Shown here: positions 47,371-58,616 of the stretch, one piece after another
Layout: the number at the start of each line of letters is the position of its first letter
Numbering within the stretch: the stretch's first letter is position 1
NCBI GenBank assembly: GCA_963921825.1
Contig: OY997593.1
Span: 64,836,039-64,900,038 of the forward strand
Source of the DNA: Erodium maritimum
Lineage: Eukaryota; Streptophyta; Magnoliopsida; Geraniales; Geraniaceae
DNA: 64,000 nt
Direction of reading: 5' to 3'
Translations under genes and position numbers: made by a program
The notes under the pieces: generated by a model
The model's database searches: none
What the model saw: the letters and a program-made list of their open reading frames with translations, nothing else
What the model was told of the DNA's origin: nothing

Positions 47371-49300
47371 AATTATTTGAGAAAAACTCACACGAGTCTA
47401 TTTCCATGTCGTTGTAGGTGTATATAATTATATATATGAGAATTCACAGAAAGTGTGAATTAGTTTGAATAAACTTTCAATATTTACATTTTTGGGCCAC
47501 CACGTTGCAGAAAAGTTTTAGCCTTTCAGGGCTTTAGCCTACATATTCAATTGAATACCACCCACACCCACAGTTCACATACATTATTTAGATACCGTAA
47601 AATATTACTACTATATAATAGTAACTTCCAAGTTTTTGGTTCACTTTAACACTAATTTAGTACGGTAAATCCAAGCCTATGATCTTCCAAGTCATTGTTT
47701 AATGTTTACATGCTAGTGGACATGCATGGTTGGCTTCATTCACTATAGTGAGTTGAATATATGAATGAGGGAGCTTTGTCCAAGATTAATCACAAGGGAA
47801 TATTAACAACTTGATTTTGTTTTTATTTTACATGGTTAAATTGTCTTGAGTTAATTTGTATGTGAACCTCAATGTTATTTTCATTTTATATGATTTTAAA
47901 ACAACATTGTTTGTATATCAAATCGATATAATATGACGGATTTATCTGTCTAAGTTTAAGCTTTTAGAGCATTTACAACATAGTCTAAAGGAGTCGTCGA
48001 TTCTGTCAAAAAATGATATTTTAGTTTCTCTCTCGTGTTCCTTTCTAGACTGTCGACAGATTTGTTGACATTGATTCAGAAAAAATTTGCTTTCTCATCT
48101 CTTCTCTTCAACTTCTCTCCTTCAGGCACCTGATGTCTGGTGATTCTGTACAGAATGGACCCGTGAAATCCGACCCTACTGTGAAACAACTAGAATCTGC
48201 CTCTTATATACTGTCCTGCTGAATCCGACCACCGCTTTGGCACTTTTTTTTATAAGCAAAACATTATATAAATCTCTCCCTTAAGGTCAGAAAAGAGAGG
48301 AATAGTCTAGCTACGTACCTGAAAAAAAATCAACAACAGACTCGAGTGCTGGTATGATAGATCAGCCTCATGACTATCGCAACATGGGAGAACAAAGGTC
48401 TGAAAACCGGATATGACAATCATCCCTTTGACGCTTTGAATGCTCTTTAAGTTTAAATCAATGAGTAGAGATGTTGTTTTACAAATGTAATTGGCACCGT
48501 CCGTTGGGACGTACATATGTTTCATAAACATTATGATTAGCAAATAATTATAGGAAGTTAAAATCTCAAGTACCTATGGAACTCGGCGCTCATCGCGGGT
48601 TGTTGGTATGCGTTTGTGGGAGGAGATATGATTAAAATCCCGACATTATCATATAAATGACTAAAATAAGTGATCAAAAACAATATTAGTAATGGGGTGC
48701 CTCTCCATTCCGTGGCTCAAAGAAGGCATAAACTTCTCGGGGATGATGACAAGTGATCTGCAAGTTCATCACTTACAATGCATAAGGTAGAGTTGAGCCA
48801 TCCATGGAATAAAATAATCGAATCCATGATGATCATAAACAATAAAGAAAAGCATGGAATATCGCAATTTTGTAAAACCAATAAGTGTCTTGAGGGTTAG
48901 GGTTTATTTTGTCGATTTTGATGTACTTGCGTCGTTTGTTTATACATGTATGGTTCCATACGGGTCCTATGTATGTGGCGGGATTTGGACAGAAACTATG
49001 AGGTACTAAAATATTAGGCTTAATAAACCCTTTGGTTTTGTCTTTGTTCACCTGAGTATCCATTTTCTTCTCCACCATTGGATCTCTCTAATCATCTCTC
49101 TTTTCCATAATATGTTACTATAACTAATTTATAATCATCACGGTTCTCTAGTGTATTTCTAATCTGCAACTAGTATTGGTTTTGATTATTCTTTTTTATG
49201 AGTTATATTACTTAAATATTTCAAATTTGTATAATATTAGGTACCCAAAAAATAAAACTCAGAAGTTCATAGTATTGTACTTCATTGTTAAATCAACGTC
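47371..49300. other. Intergenic, no gene recognised
   Basis: AT-rich DNA. At 47967 TTA plus GAGCATTTACAACATAG resembles the Harbinger-type terminus at 37809, suggesting a degraded MITE, but no partner end was found. Short ORFs are not convincing. Confidence 0.45.
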
Positions 49301-49312
49301 TAATATCAAACA

Positions 49313-50298
49313 TGATACATATACCAGACTCATGGAAAAACGCTTTGCTAGCATTTTCTCGCGTCGTCTCTTATCACGGTCTCGGCGGTTCCAATCCTCT
49401 CGGCATAGTTCATGCCACCTCTCTTTGCCACAAGTGCGTAGTTCCCCAACCTCATATTCCCCAACTCCGTCTAGACTAGGGCTGGATGGAATCAGAACCC
49501 AGAGCATCGTGGAAGACGGTGGCGCGTCTCCGATGCCCCAGTCTGCCTCGCTAGGACATGTCCCTCCGCCGCGAACTCGATCTCCACCCCATCTCAAAAA
49601 ACCCGTTCCCCTCCCCCAAATTCCCATATTCCACTTCCGGCTACCGTCAAACCACAACGAAATTGGGACCCAGGCTCAGGGGTCCTCCCATCGTAGCCAA
49701 AAGAACCAGACACTCGCATACTGGAGTGGAACTGCCAGAGGATTTTGAACCCTTCTGAAGTCGTCGCTGTCGTTGCGTCCATCTCCCTGGCCTCCACCAT
49801 CGCACCTTCCTCGACCGCACCACCGCACCTTCCTCGACCACTCTCTCGATTCTGGATCTGGCTAATCGAATGGGTCATTTTTATTTTATCTGATTTCGTT
49901 TTTCCAGGGTCAAAAACTACAGAGCAGAGTTTCACGGACTTTTCTTGGGAGGGAACCCTATTTCGCGTATATCCTCCCAATACAATTGTTGCAGTTCAAA
50001 TTTGGTCGCTTTCCCCCATATGCATCGTTGCCTCCTCCTACTGATGTAGTCTTTGGCCAGGTTTCAGTGCATGACTTCCAATATCGTCTTCCAACCCCTA
50101 CCTTTCCTTCCTGCCTATATGGCAATGACCTATATGGATTTTCATCCAATACCGTTGGTGACGGTTATAATGTTAAAAGAATAGCGAATAGTCTGTGTTA
50201 TATGCTTGTTCTTTGTGGTCAGGAATTTCTCGTGATGCACTCACTTGTAGTTGATAATCTTAATTAATGAAATTGCACCTTTTAGTAAAAAAAACAGG
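49313..50298 (+). mobile_element. ORF1-derived retroposon E (family 2, short copy)
   Basis: This 986-bp unit is flanked by TAATATCAAACA at 49301-49312 and 50299-50310. Its end, GATGCACTCACTTGTAG to AATTGCACCTTTTAGT plus eight A, is the cleanest family 2 3' end in the window. A plus frame (to 49748) is Pro/Ser-rich and continues with a TIAPSSTAP patch shared with H. No DUF4283 core is left. Confidence 0.8.
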
Positions 50299-50310
50299 TA
50301 ATATCAAACA

Positions 50311-51839
50311 ACGATAAAGTTATGAATGTAGTAGGATATTCATGAAATCAATATCATGGAAGAGTTCTCGCCTAGGTCTCTCTATTTGATAGAAGCGGTT
50401 AGGGTTTGTCGAAATGGAGGTGGCGTAGGTGAACAACACGATGACGAAAGTCGACTCCTCATTAAGGCTCACTGACAGGCGGGGGATCTAGTTCAATAAA
50501 GAAAGGGATACAGGGCTTTTTTCGCCTCCGCCGTCTTGCTCTGGTAGGGTTAAAACAAAACCAAGTGGCGGCGGAGGCAAGGTCGGAGTGGGTTTCCCTC
50601 AGCATTGCATTTGGACGGAGGAAACAACCCCGAGAGGACGTGGGTAAGGAGCTTGAGGGGCTCTAGGTCAGTCGCTTGGGACTTAGGATCTAGCTAGTTC
50701 TACAGGTGGGTGTAGCGACGAAAGACGTGCAACAGACATGCGAGGGTCTTGCGGTGACGAACCACGAAGACAAGGACCGACTATAGGATTGAGCGCATGT
50801 GTGACGAACCGTCAAGGGACGACGACCCCTTGAGGTATGCTTTTGGGGATCCGGGGATTTTGGTTGGTTTCGTGGAACCGGTGCTCGGCGATCAAGGATT
50901 TGACGCGATGGCCTCCGATAGAGGGAGTTATTAAGAGAGACATGAGACTTTGCAATATGGGGAATGGTCTCATGGAATCATAGGGCTCTACGGAGTCTGA
51001 TGTAGCATCAGGAATATTGGCGAAGGATGGCAAGCACTCTCGTCTTCCCAACGATAAATTAGAGTATCCATGAGGAATCTGCGGCTACTCTCTCATCGAC
51101 CATAAGGTGGCATCGGGTCCATTAAATACATGCACAATACTTTACTATTGGATCGGGAGCCAACACTTTTACATTTCTAAAGCCTCTCATTATTATCGAG
51201 GGGGGGCATCAACTGGATCCTCGGGAGAGCGCATAGTCTAGTTATGACTTTTCAGTACCTTTGTACAAGACTTGCCAGACCTTTACTCTCGAGCATCAAT
51301 AATTGTATCCATAGTCTCGACCGCTAAAACAGTATCCTCTTGGAGCCCCAATCTAAAGTCATATGACATCTCTTTTTGTTCATGCATTTCTTGTTGTTTA
51401 TAGTGGTTATTCTCATTGAATCCCACGATATTCACGCTTTCATATATATCCCATCTTCATTACGTTTGTAGATATTCTTCGGTGACTGTTTTCAAATATG
51501 TGATATTGAGTTTTTATTATTAATATATCGTCTAACATTAAAATAAATGTTTCAAAACTATCCTCAAAACAAATCAACTCACATCTGAATTACATTTACT
51601 TTTGAATTTAAATTTGTTTTCTTTTGATGAAGAGTTTCATCATACCCCTGCTCTACGTTTATGTAATTATCTTTTCAGATATTTTTTCGTTATAAACAGA
51701 GTTTCTGGTTATTATTCCTAATCTTAATTGATTTTTGTTTTATAGTCAATTAAATAATCATTCATTTCCACACATAATCCCATCTATTAACACTTGAATT
51801 TTTAAAGAGCTAAACCTAGGTGTTATAACCCTACTCTAC
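50311..51839. other. Intergenic, possible decayed retroposon
   Basis: 50340-51250 is GC-rich and contains TTAGGGTTTGTCGAAATGGAGG, a typical retroposon-like leader, but frames are badly broken and no boundary or family feature was confirmed. 51250-51839 is AT-rich with nothing recognised. Confidence 0.4.
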
Positions 51840-53427
51840 GCCCTATTAGATGTTTCATCGTCTTCTTCTTCTAATCGCGACTTTGTACGTCGCTTGCAAT
51901 TCAGCACGAACGCCTGAATCTCCATCGCGGGGTCGTATCAACGTCTCTGTTTGTGGGTTCTGTGCCCTCGATGGGTGAACAACGACTTCTTATGGATCAT
52001 GGTTCCTCCCCGACCGTCATACCATTGATTCCATACGCCCCTTATCCTCCCCCGTCGCCCTTGTTGGGTATGAGGGAGTCCATCGTTGTCTTAGCTAGGG
52101 CTCTATCCGCAGCTGAGCACCACCACCACCACCATCTACTATTCTTTCCCCCTTCACATGTTCCACCTTTCCTATCTCCTTCACATGAACCATCTTCTAA
52201 TTATGAGATGGGGTTCCCGATGCTCCGTCACTCCATCACCAATCGTGATCGAGTGTTGACGTTGTCTCGTGGGTGTCTATTTCTGCCACTCCTCCTACAT
52301 CATGGTTCTCGTCCTCGAGATCAACGCTTGGTGATCTCTACCACCATGACGATATAGGTACGAGAGACAAGGATGGTTACTGGGATCACGATGTTTCGCT
52401 CTCTGCCTCTTGTTCCATTGGAATCTGCTAGATCATCGCATCCTCGTACCCAGAAGCATGCCACCCCCTAATTCTTCCAGAGTGAGAAATTTGTCACCCA
52501 CGGGCTCTGTTACAGCTTTGGGTTTTTTTGTTGGGGGAAGGCACTTGATTGACGCTCGTTCATGTCTCTAGGCCCGGATAACACTCACCCTCGAAACCCT
52601 ACTTGGACACACCACCATAGGATGAATCGGGATGACACCTATGGAATAGGGCGGATGGATGGATTGCCAGTCTCATCTACAAACTCCCTTCGATGCTCGG
52701 CTTCTCACTTGGGGTCCACCATCATACCTAAGACATCCGCATTGGGTGGGATGTCCATTCCAACCACTAACCCCAATCACGTTAAGCTGATAGAGGAAGG
52801 TTTGGTGACGTTCACCATCCTGCCTAACTTGAGTTGGGCTTGTCCGGTCACCACCACCCTCCTAGGAAGCAATCTAGGGTTTCTCTCGAGATCACAAGAG
52901 CAGACAATTGTCCCCTTCTCGTAAGACGATCATAGAGGATGGAGGCGGAGGAATGAAACGAATTCAAGTGAGGGCGTTTTATCAGCCTTGCCAGAGGCCG
53001 TGGAGCCTTTTAGCAATGGGTTGCATCAAAGAAAGGGCATCCCGACCAATCGTATAGTCTTTCCACCATATCACGTGATCCCTCCATGCACCACGCGTGT
53101 CTTCCTGACACCTAGTAGTCCCAGTTGGCGAACCCACAAGTTTTCAAGCTATGTTGGGTGGACTTAGGTCAAGGCGGCTATGGTTTTTGAGTTTGTTTTT
53201 TGTTTTAAGTACGTCGTTCGTGTTTTCAGTTTATGTTTTTAGTTTTGGCTTGCTTTACTTTGTTCTATGATGAAACAATTGCGTGGCCACTCAAAAAACT
53301 CAACTATACATCGGGATCCTTTGAAGGTTTAGTTGTAGTTCGGTTTCGGATACATTGTTTTCCACCTCTCCTCGTTATATGTAATTTACTTTGAATGAAT
53401 TAAAGGTTCCTGCCGCTAGAAAAAATT
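51840..53427 (+). mobile_element. ORF1-type retroposon I (probable family 2)
   Basis: A GC-rich decayed coding region with a short A tail (53422-53427). 51953-52100 encodes SSPTVIPLIPYAP, comparable to the TMIPLIPVALAP segment of F. A C-terminal tail precedes a 3' UTR with TGTAATTTACTTTGAATGAA and TTAAAGGTTCCT, comparable to the family 2 end. No clear TSD was found, so both boundaries are approximate. No RT. Confidence 0.5.
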
Positions 53428-54041
53428 AACTTTCATTTCTGGTATTTGATTTCTCCTATATTTAACAGAGGAGAAAATGTTAGATTTTGGGTGTAGACAA
53501 ATTCCAAGGTTGTCCTTGACCCAACCTAGATGCCATATAATATTTATTTATGCCAGTTATAATAACATGTAAATTTATGTCCATACACTAAGTTTTAATC
53601 AAGCTAAATTACTATGACCGGTCTTTAACCTCATTATCATTATAGGTTGATCAAATCCATATATACCCATTTCGAATTTGAGATCCAATAATTTCCAAAA
53701 ATGTAGCTGTCGACGCTATTATGAACACAAGCATGTCTCTGATCACTAATGGCTGTGAAATAATCCAAATTCGGACATGGAACAAATCGGCTAATTATGA
53801 TTTAATTTGTCCGAATTCTTCTCTACTTGCATCAAAACTTCATTAGCTGTGACGTTGAGAGGCAACCAACCACACACTGCGTGACACCTCAGACCCACGA
53901 ATACGAACACTCATGAAAAGGTTTGTATTGTTGTTGCCTTGATAAACAAATCAAAGAATACCCAACAACACAGGCTAAAACATTCGGACATGACAAAATT
54001 AACTTTGGATCTTAGGAACTATATGAGATGGAGACACCACA
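53428..54041. other. Intergenic AT-rich DNA
   Basis: No gene or repeat structure recognised. Confidence 0.5.
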
Positions 54042-54059
54042 ACTTAGGTATAATAATAT

Positions 54060-55285
54060 AGTATAATATTTCTATATAACAATTTTACTATATCAATACT
54101 TTATTATAATGTGGTCGCCTCTCTGTTTACTCTAGGGCTTGGCAGATTGGAGGCTATGGCGATCTCGATGGCGAGCTACTCCATCACCTCCGGTGCTCCT
54201 CCTCTGTGGGTCGATCCGGAGAAGGATGCGATGCTTGTGGGCGGTGATGAAACAGGCACGGGCGTCGGGGACGCAGGCGTGATGCCGGGACGGGGGGACG
54301 GCGTGGATCGTCCTGATCGTACTGATCGGACGATCGTGTTGGGATTGGCGGCGGTGACGGGCGTGATCCCGAGATCGTCCGATGGTGGGGGGAAGGCCGG
54401 GGACAATGGATCTCTATCGTCGGCGTTTTCGTTGACGGCGAGGGATGGACTGGAGCCGGGACTGGTGTTCTCGTCGGTTCGACGGCCGGAAGAGGAGGCC
54501 CGCGGCGGGGACGGGCGAACCAGGGCGGGGGACACGTTGGGACAAGCGCCGCGGGTGGCGGCGGTGTTGCCGGTGGGGGTGGTCTCTTCGAAGACGGTTG
54601 TGACGGCGGAGGAGACGTCAACGGCTCTTGATTGGAGGCGAAGAAAGGGTAAGGGGTCGTGGCAAGAGGACTCTGCTGAAAACCCTACTGGGCCCGACCT
54701 GGGCCTAGGGGATGGGCTAGATCGCGTGGCAGGATCTGATGGGGAATCACAGGCAGCAGCGGCGGGGGGCTTCAAGCACCCCCGCCTGAAGGAATGAGTC
54801 TGAGGTGGCCCGGGGAGGGGTGGGTCAACTTTGGCCCCTTCCTGGCGGATGGATGGAGACGGCACCATCTTCAGTTGATGTTTATCTCCCCTGCCAGTCC
54901 GGTGTCAGCAATCCCGCGTTCAGGAGCCCTACCAGTATCACTCAAGGGAGGACGATGCACGCTGACATACCGGGGGAGATGGAGGTCCACCAGTGTTCCC
55001 CTCAACGTGGCTGGCTCCGCCTCGTACCAATTGGAAGAAGATTGTTGTACCGGTGTCGAAAGACGCTATCGCAGACTCCCCTTACTTCCGCAACTTTGCA
55101 TTAGGGCCGACTTTTCTGCTTTTGTTTCAGTTCTGTTTTGTAGTTGGTTTAAATTATGTCGGTGGAGTATGATTACATGCCCACTCAGTTTGGTATTTCC
55201 CTTTGTAGGTGGTGTACAGTTTCAGTACCCACCAAACTTTTCTATTAGGTTTTAATACAATTGCATGGTTATCCTAAAAAAAAAA
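54060..55285 (+). mobile_element. ORF1-derived retroposon C (family 1, core-deleted)
   Basis: This 1,226-bp unit with a poly(A) tail is flanked by ACTTAGGTATAATAATAT (54042-54059) and ACTTAGGAATAATATTAT (55286-55303), an 18-bp TSD with two mismatches. The 3' UTR shares CAAGGGAGGACGATGCACGC and GCTGACATACCGGGGGAG with A and B. Confidence 0.85.
54156..54797 (+). CDS. Open ORF of retroposon C, core-deleted ORF1 derivative
   Basis: An intact frame of 213 codons (MAISMASYSITSGAPPLWVD). The N-terminal part is acidic/Gly-rich and ends DWRRRKGK, as in B (AWRRRKGK). It then joins almost directly to the C-terminal part ending AAAGGFKHPRLKE, also as in B. The DUF4283 and zinc knuckle are missing, so the ORF is an in-frame deletion (or spliced) product of a B-like parent. 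It is open, but whether it is expressed or functional is unknown. Confidence 0.65.
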   Translation: MAISMASYSITSGAPPLWVDPEKDAMLVGGDETGTGVGDAGVMPGRGDGVDRPDRTDRTIVLGLAAVTGVIPRSSDGGGKAGDNGSLSSAFSLTARDGLEPGLVFSSVRRPEEEARGGDGRTRAGDTLGQAPRVAAVLPVGVVSSKTVVTAEETSTALDWRRRKGKGSWQEDSAENPTGPDLGLGDGLDRVAGSDGESQAAAAGGFKHPRLKE

Positions 55286-56685
55286 ACTTAGGAATAATAT
55301 TATTTGGAGTTATTTATTACATATTTTAAATTATTTTTATACAATTTTCTGAAATAATTTTTGTTATTATTGAAGATGTTTGATGATCAAAAAGCGCAAC
55401 CGATTCAAACAAATAGTATAATACCACAAAAATGATGATTAAACTCCCTTGATCCCAGTTTGTTCCTGAATATTTGGTAAGAGAAGAAAGTGATTTTTTT
55501 AAACGGAGAGATATAGGTATTTTTATTCAACGTATTGACTTCAAACATATACGATCAAGATTATAGATCCTACCATCCAGATTATAGTATGGTACATCAG
55601 TAGGTTTACCTGTGCTCGTGGAGCTGTAGAAGGTATCTACTTTACATCGTAGAAGAAATAAATACAAATAAACACATAAACGAATATATAAGACTACGAA
55701 ACCTTCCAATCTTGTCGGTTCGTCGTCTTGATTCACCACATATGTGATTGCGTTTAGATGAGGGTGATGAGGTGGACCATGCGTTTGCATAACCACCGAC
55801 AGCCTTTGTAAGAACCGCCCCGGCCGATCCCGGTCGATCTGGTAAATTCTGGCGAAAGTTGACTTTTTGCCGAAAAAGTCAACCGATGACTCCGAGAGTC
55901 ATTCGGGACCTTTCCGGGGCCCAAAAAGCTTATCCGTCGTTACGGTTAGCTTAATTGGGCCGTTTCCTTTCAAATGGTTGTTTTTACGAACAAGTCAAAC
56001 TCGAGTCAAACTTCGCTTAATTAAGGACTAAAACTAATTAATTTATTTGAGCTGGATTTAATTGGGTTAGAAGTGGTCCCCACATGGACATGTGTCCATA
56101 GTGGCTTGGGTGAGATGAAACAAGGTAGAAAAGACCCTTATACCCTTAAAAATTGGTCTTAAGAGACTTTTAGGTAAAGGGGGCAAAATGGGTATTTCTC
56201 ACTCAGGTTTCAAGCAACACTAGGTGACCATTTCAGCCCATTTCATCAAGGTGGCCGAAATTTAGAGAGAGAGTGAAGCTTGAAGCTTGAAGAAGAAGAA
56301 ATGAGAGAAATGAGAGAGCTTTGAGGTCATTTCTTCACCAAAGGCTTAGATTCTTCCTTTTTCTTCTTCTATTCTCCATTTCTAAGATAAAGCTCTAAAC
56401 TAAATTTGTTTTTGATGAATTTAATCCATGGGTTTGGTAGTTAGAGCATGAACTTGGTCTGAGTTTGAGGTTTTGGTGTTAGATGATGATTTATGGAGAG
56501 AAAAGGGAGATGGATGTTGGATTTCCAATTGGATTTTGGTGTTTTGATGAAAACCCATGATGGGTAGTGAGGTATTGACGTTTTTGGAGCTGTTTTAGAG
56601 GTTTGGGATGGTAAAAAATGGAGGTTTTGAGGTTTATTTTCGTGAAATCGGAGTTGGAGGAAGAAGATGGACGAATCTATCCAGA

Positions 56686-56858
56686 CCTGTCACGGATCCG
56701 TGACGGGGACCGTGACGGAGGCATCACGGCTCCGTGATGGAGACCGTGACGGCGCAAGTCACGGCTCCGTGAGGAGAACTGTGATGGCGCAAACCACGGG
56801 TCCGTGACCCGATCCGCTACGGAGCCCGTCAAGGCTCCGTGACCCAAACCGTGACAGA
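56686..56858. repeat. Palindrome array in LTR3
   Basis: Starts with GTCACGGATCCGTGACGG, then TCACGGCTCCGTGA twice and further CACGG/CCGTG half sites for about 170 bp. It is longer than in LTR1/2. Confidence 0.88.
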
Positions 56859-57576
56859 TCAGAATTGAGCCTGTTGGACTCTTTTTGGTGGATTTCGAGT
56901 AATTGAGACGGTTACCTATAACCGAGCCCTTTTGGGGTTAATTCCGAATGTTTTCCTCTTTAAACCATTAGTGAATCACTCTTGATCCTTGCGTTAATTT
57001 GTGATGCTAGACATTGGACTTGAGCTCGGCGGAGGAGACTTTTGGACCTCGTGAAGTGACTAAGCGTTTGGAAAGCGATCGAGGTAGGGAAAGTTGCGAA
57101 TACCAATTTAACTGTGGAAAGTTACTAGTATGCATATAGGTTGCGAATACTTGATATAATGATAGTATGCATGTAGGATGTGGGGAACGAGTGAAATGAG
57201 GGATAACTTACGAGCCATGTCGAGCCGTAAGTTTGGGAATTGTCGTGTTGTAGAAATGCATGTGGGTCATGTCGAGCCCTTAGGTTTGTGTATTGATTGT
57301 GATGCCATGATCTATGATTGTGATGCTTGATGTGTGGTTTATCCGTTGTTAGATTGAGAATCATGATATGGTATACTCGGTGTAGTATGTTGCTATGTTT
57401 GGGCAAGTGTGCCATGCTTGTTATGACGCGAACCATTGTTTGTGATATGGTCGGGTGACTGATAGACCGATGTGATGTGTTGTGGTAAGTTGGCTCGGTT
57501 GGTATACTGTGGTTGAATTATGGCATTGCGATGCGTGAGACTCTCTTGATGTATGTTCCGAGATGAGGTGTGTTTC

Positions 57577-57880
57577 GGTATGATACCTACACCGAGGGGG
57601 TATGCCGGTGTAGGGTGGTATCTAGGCCGACGGTGTGGTCCCATGTACGCGGTCCCTCGGGTAGTGGTTCCGGTACGATACCTACATCGAGGGGGTATGC
57701 CGGTGTAGAGTATCTAGGCCGACGGTTACGTGATCAGTGTTGTGATTGTACCCTGATGCATTTTCGGGAAGACATCTAGGCCGATGTTGTGTGGTCTGGT
57801 ATGATGTATCGTGATTTGTGCCCCTATGCCGTGTTCCGGGAAGATATCTAGGCCGATGCTGTGTGGTCCGGTACGATATG
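57577..57880. repeat. Internal tandem repeats in LTR3
   Basis: TCTAGGCCGA recurs near 57620, 57712, 57774 and 57847. The first two units share GATACCTACACCGAGGGGGT and ATGCCGGTGTAG; the last two share GGGAAGAYATCTAGGCCGAT. Units are about 90 and about 70 bp. Not seen in LTR1/2. Confidence 0.75.
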
Positions 57881-58616
57881 GTTGAGTCGGGCTGTGGACA
57901 GCTGGCGGAGTTCGGGGACTGCTGTACGGGACGTATGATTGTTTTACTGTGTGTCGTATGCTTGATGATCGGATAAGTGTGGTGAATACAGTGTGATAGT
58001 GGTCATGTAAGTGTGTTTGTGATTAGGTGTTCTCTGTGGATGTCATTAGTGTTGTGTTTTGCTAGTATGCTCTAATTGGACGGTTACTCATGGTGGTGAG
58101 CGGATACTCATCACCTTAACTACTTTTCCTACTGAGCGAAATGTCACCCCTTTATTTTATTGTTCTATAGGTTTTGAGCGGGATGTGGTCTAGCGGGATT
58201 CTCGATGCTTGGGAGCTATCGAGGGTCTTAGGCTAGCATGTTCTAGAGACGTACTGTTTATTTGCCACTAAACTTATTTATTATTTGGTTTTGTCGAGCT
58301 GTTGACTCGTGATGTTACTTGGATCTTTTAAACTGTTATTTGAGACTCATTTTGGTATTAAAATTGCTTTTATTATTTATTATTTTAGTTCACGTCTCGA
58401 GTCCGGTCAAAACCGTATTTGGGGCGTGACAGCCTTTCTCGAAAGATCAGCTTATAATACGACTTCACCCAAACGGACAACCAAATAGTCGACTTCATCC
58501 AACGCCGAAACTCGAACATATTGGCCCTAAACCGAGCTGCAGATCGAGACAACTGCATAAGAGAAAGAAGGGATAAAAATAAATAAGAAAACAAAAAAGA
58601 AACGAGAAGAAAGTGA

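Larger units (their letters stand above)
55807..58431 (+). repeat. Solo LTR (LTR3), diverged relative of LTR1/2
   Basis: This 2,625-bp LTR (TGTAAGAACCGCCCCGG to TTTGGGGCGTGACA) is flanked by GCCTT at 55802-55806 and 58432-58436. Its first 200 bp and last 30 bp are recognisably related to LTR1/2, but much of the interior differs. It carries a palindrome array (56686-56858) and a TCTAGGCCGA repeat (57577-57880). Confidence 0.93.
55494..58603 (-). mobile_element. Small retroposon N, split by a solo LTR
   Basis: GAGAAGAAAGTGA lies at 55481-55493 and 58604-58616, a perfect 13-bp TSD. A T tract at 55494-55500 marks the 3' tail of a minus-strand insert. Without the LTR and one GCCTT the insert is about 480 bp. 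Frames 58594-58432 and 55806-55527 are open on the minus strand and continuous in frame across the LTR site (FRANMFEFRRWMKSTIWLS on the upstream side). I do not recognise the sequence; no polymerase III boxes were identified. Confidence 0.75.

Noticed and set aside
54176-54868. 230-codon minus ORF opposite retroposon C
   Set aside because: GC-rich antisense frame opposite the supported sense ORF with its conserved GGFKHPRL tail and poly(A) orientation.
55527-58594. A host gene interrupted by LTR3
   Set aside because: The open frame lies inside a 13-bp TSD with a T tract, so it belongs to a retroposon; no host protein family was recognised.
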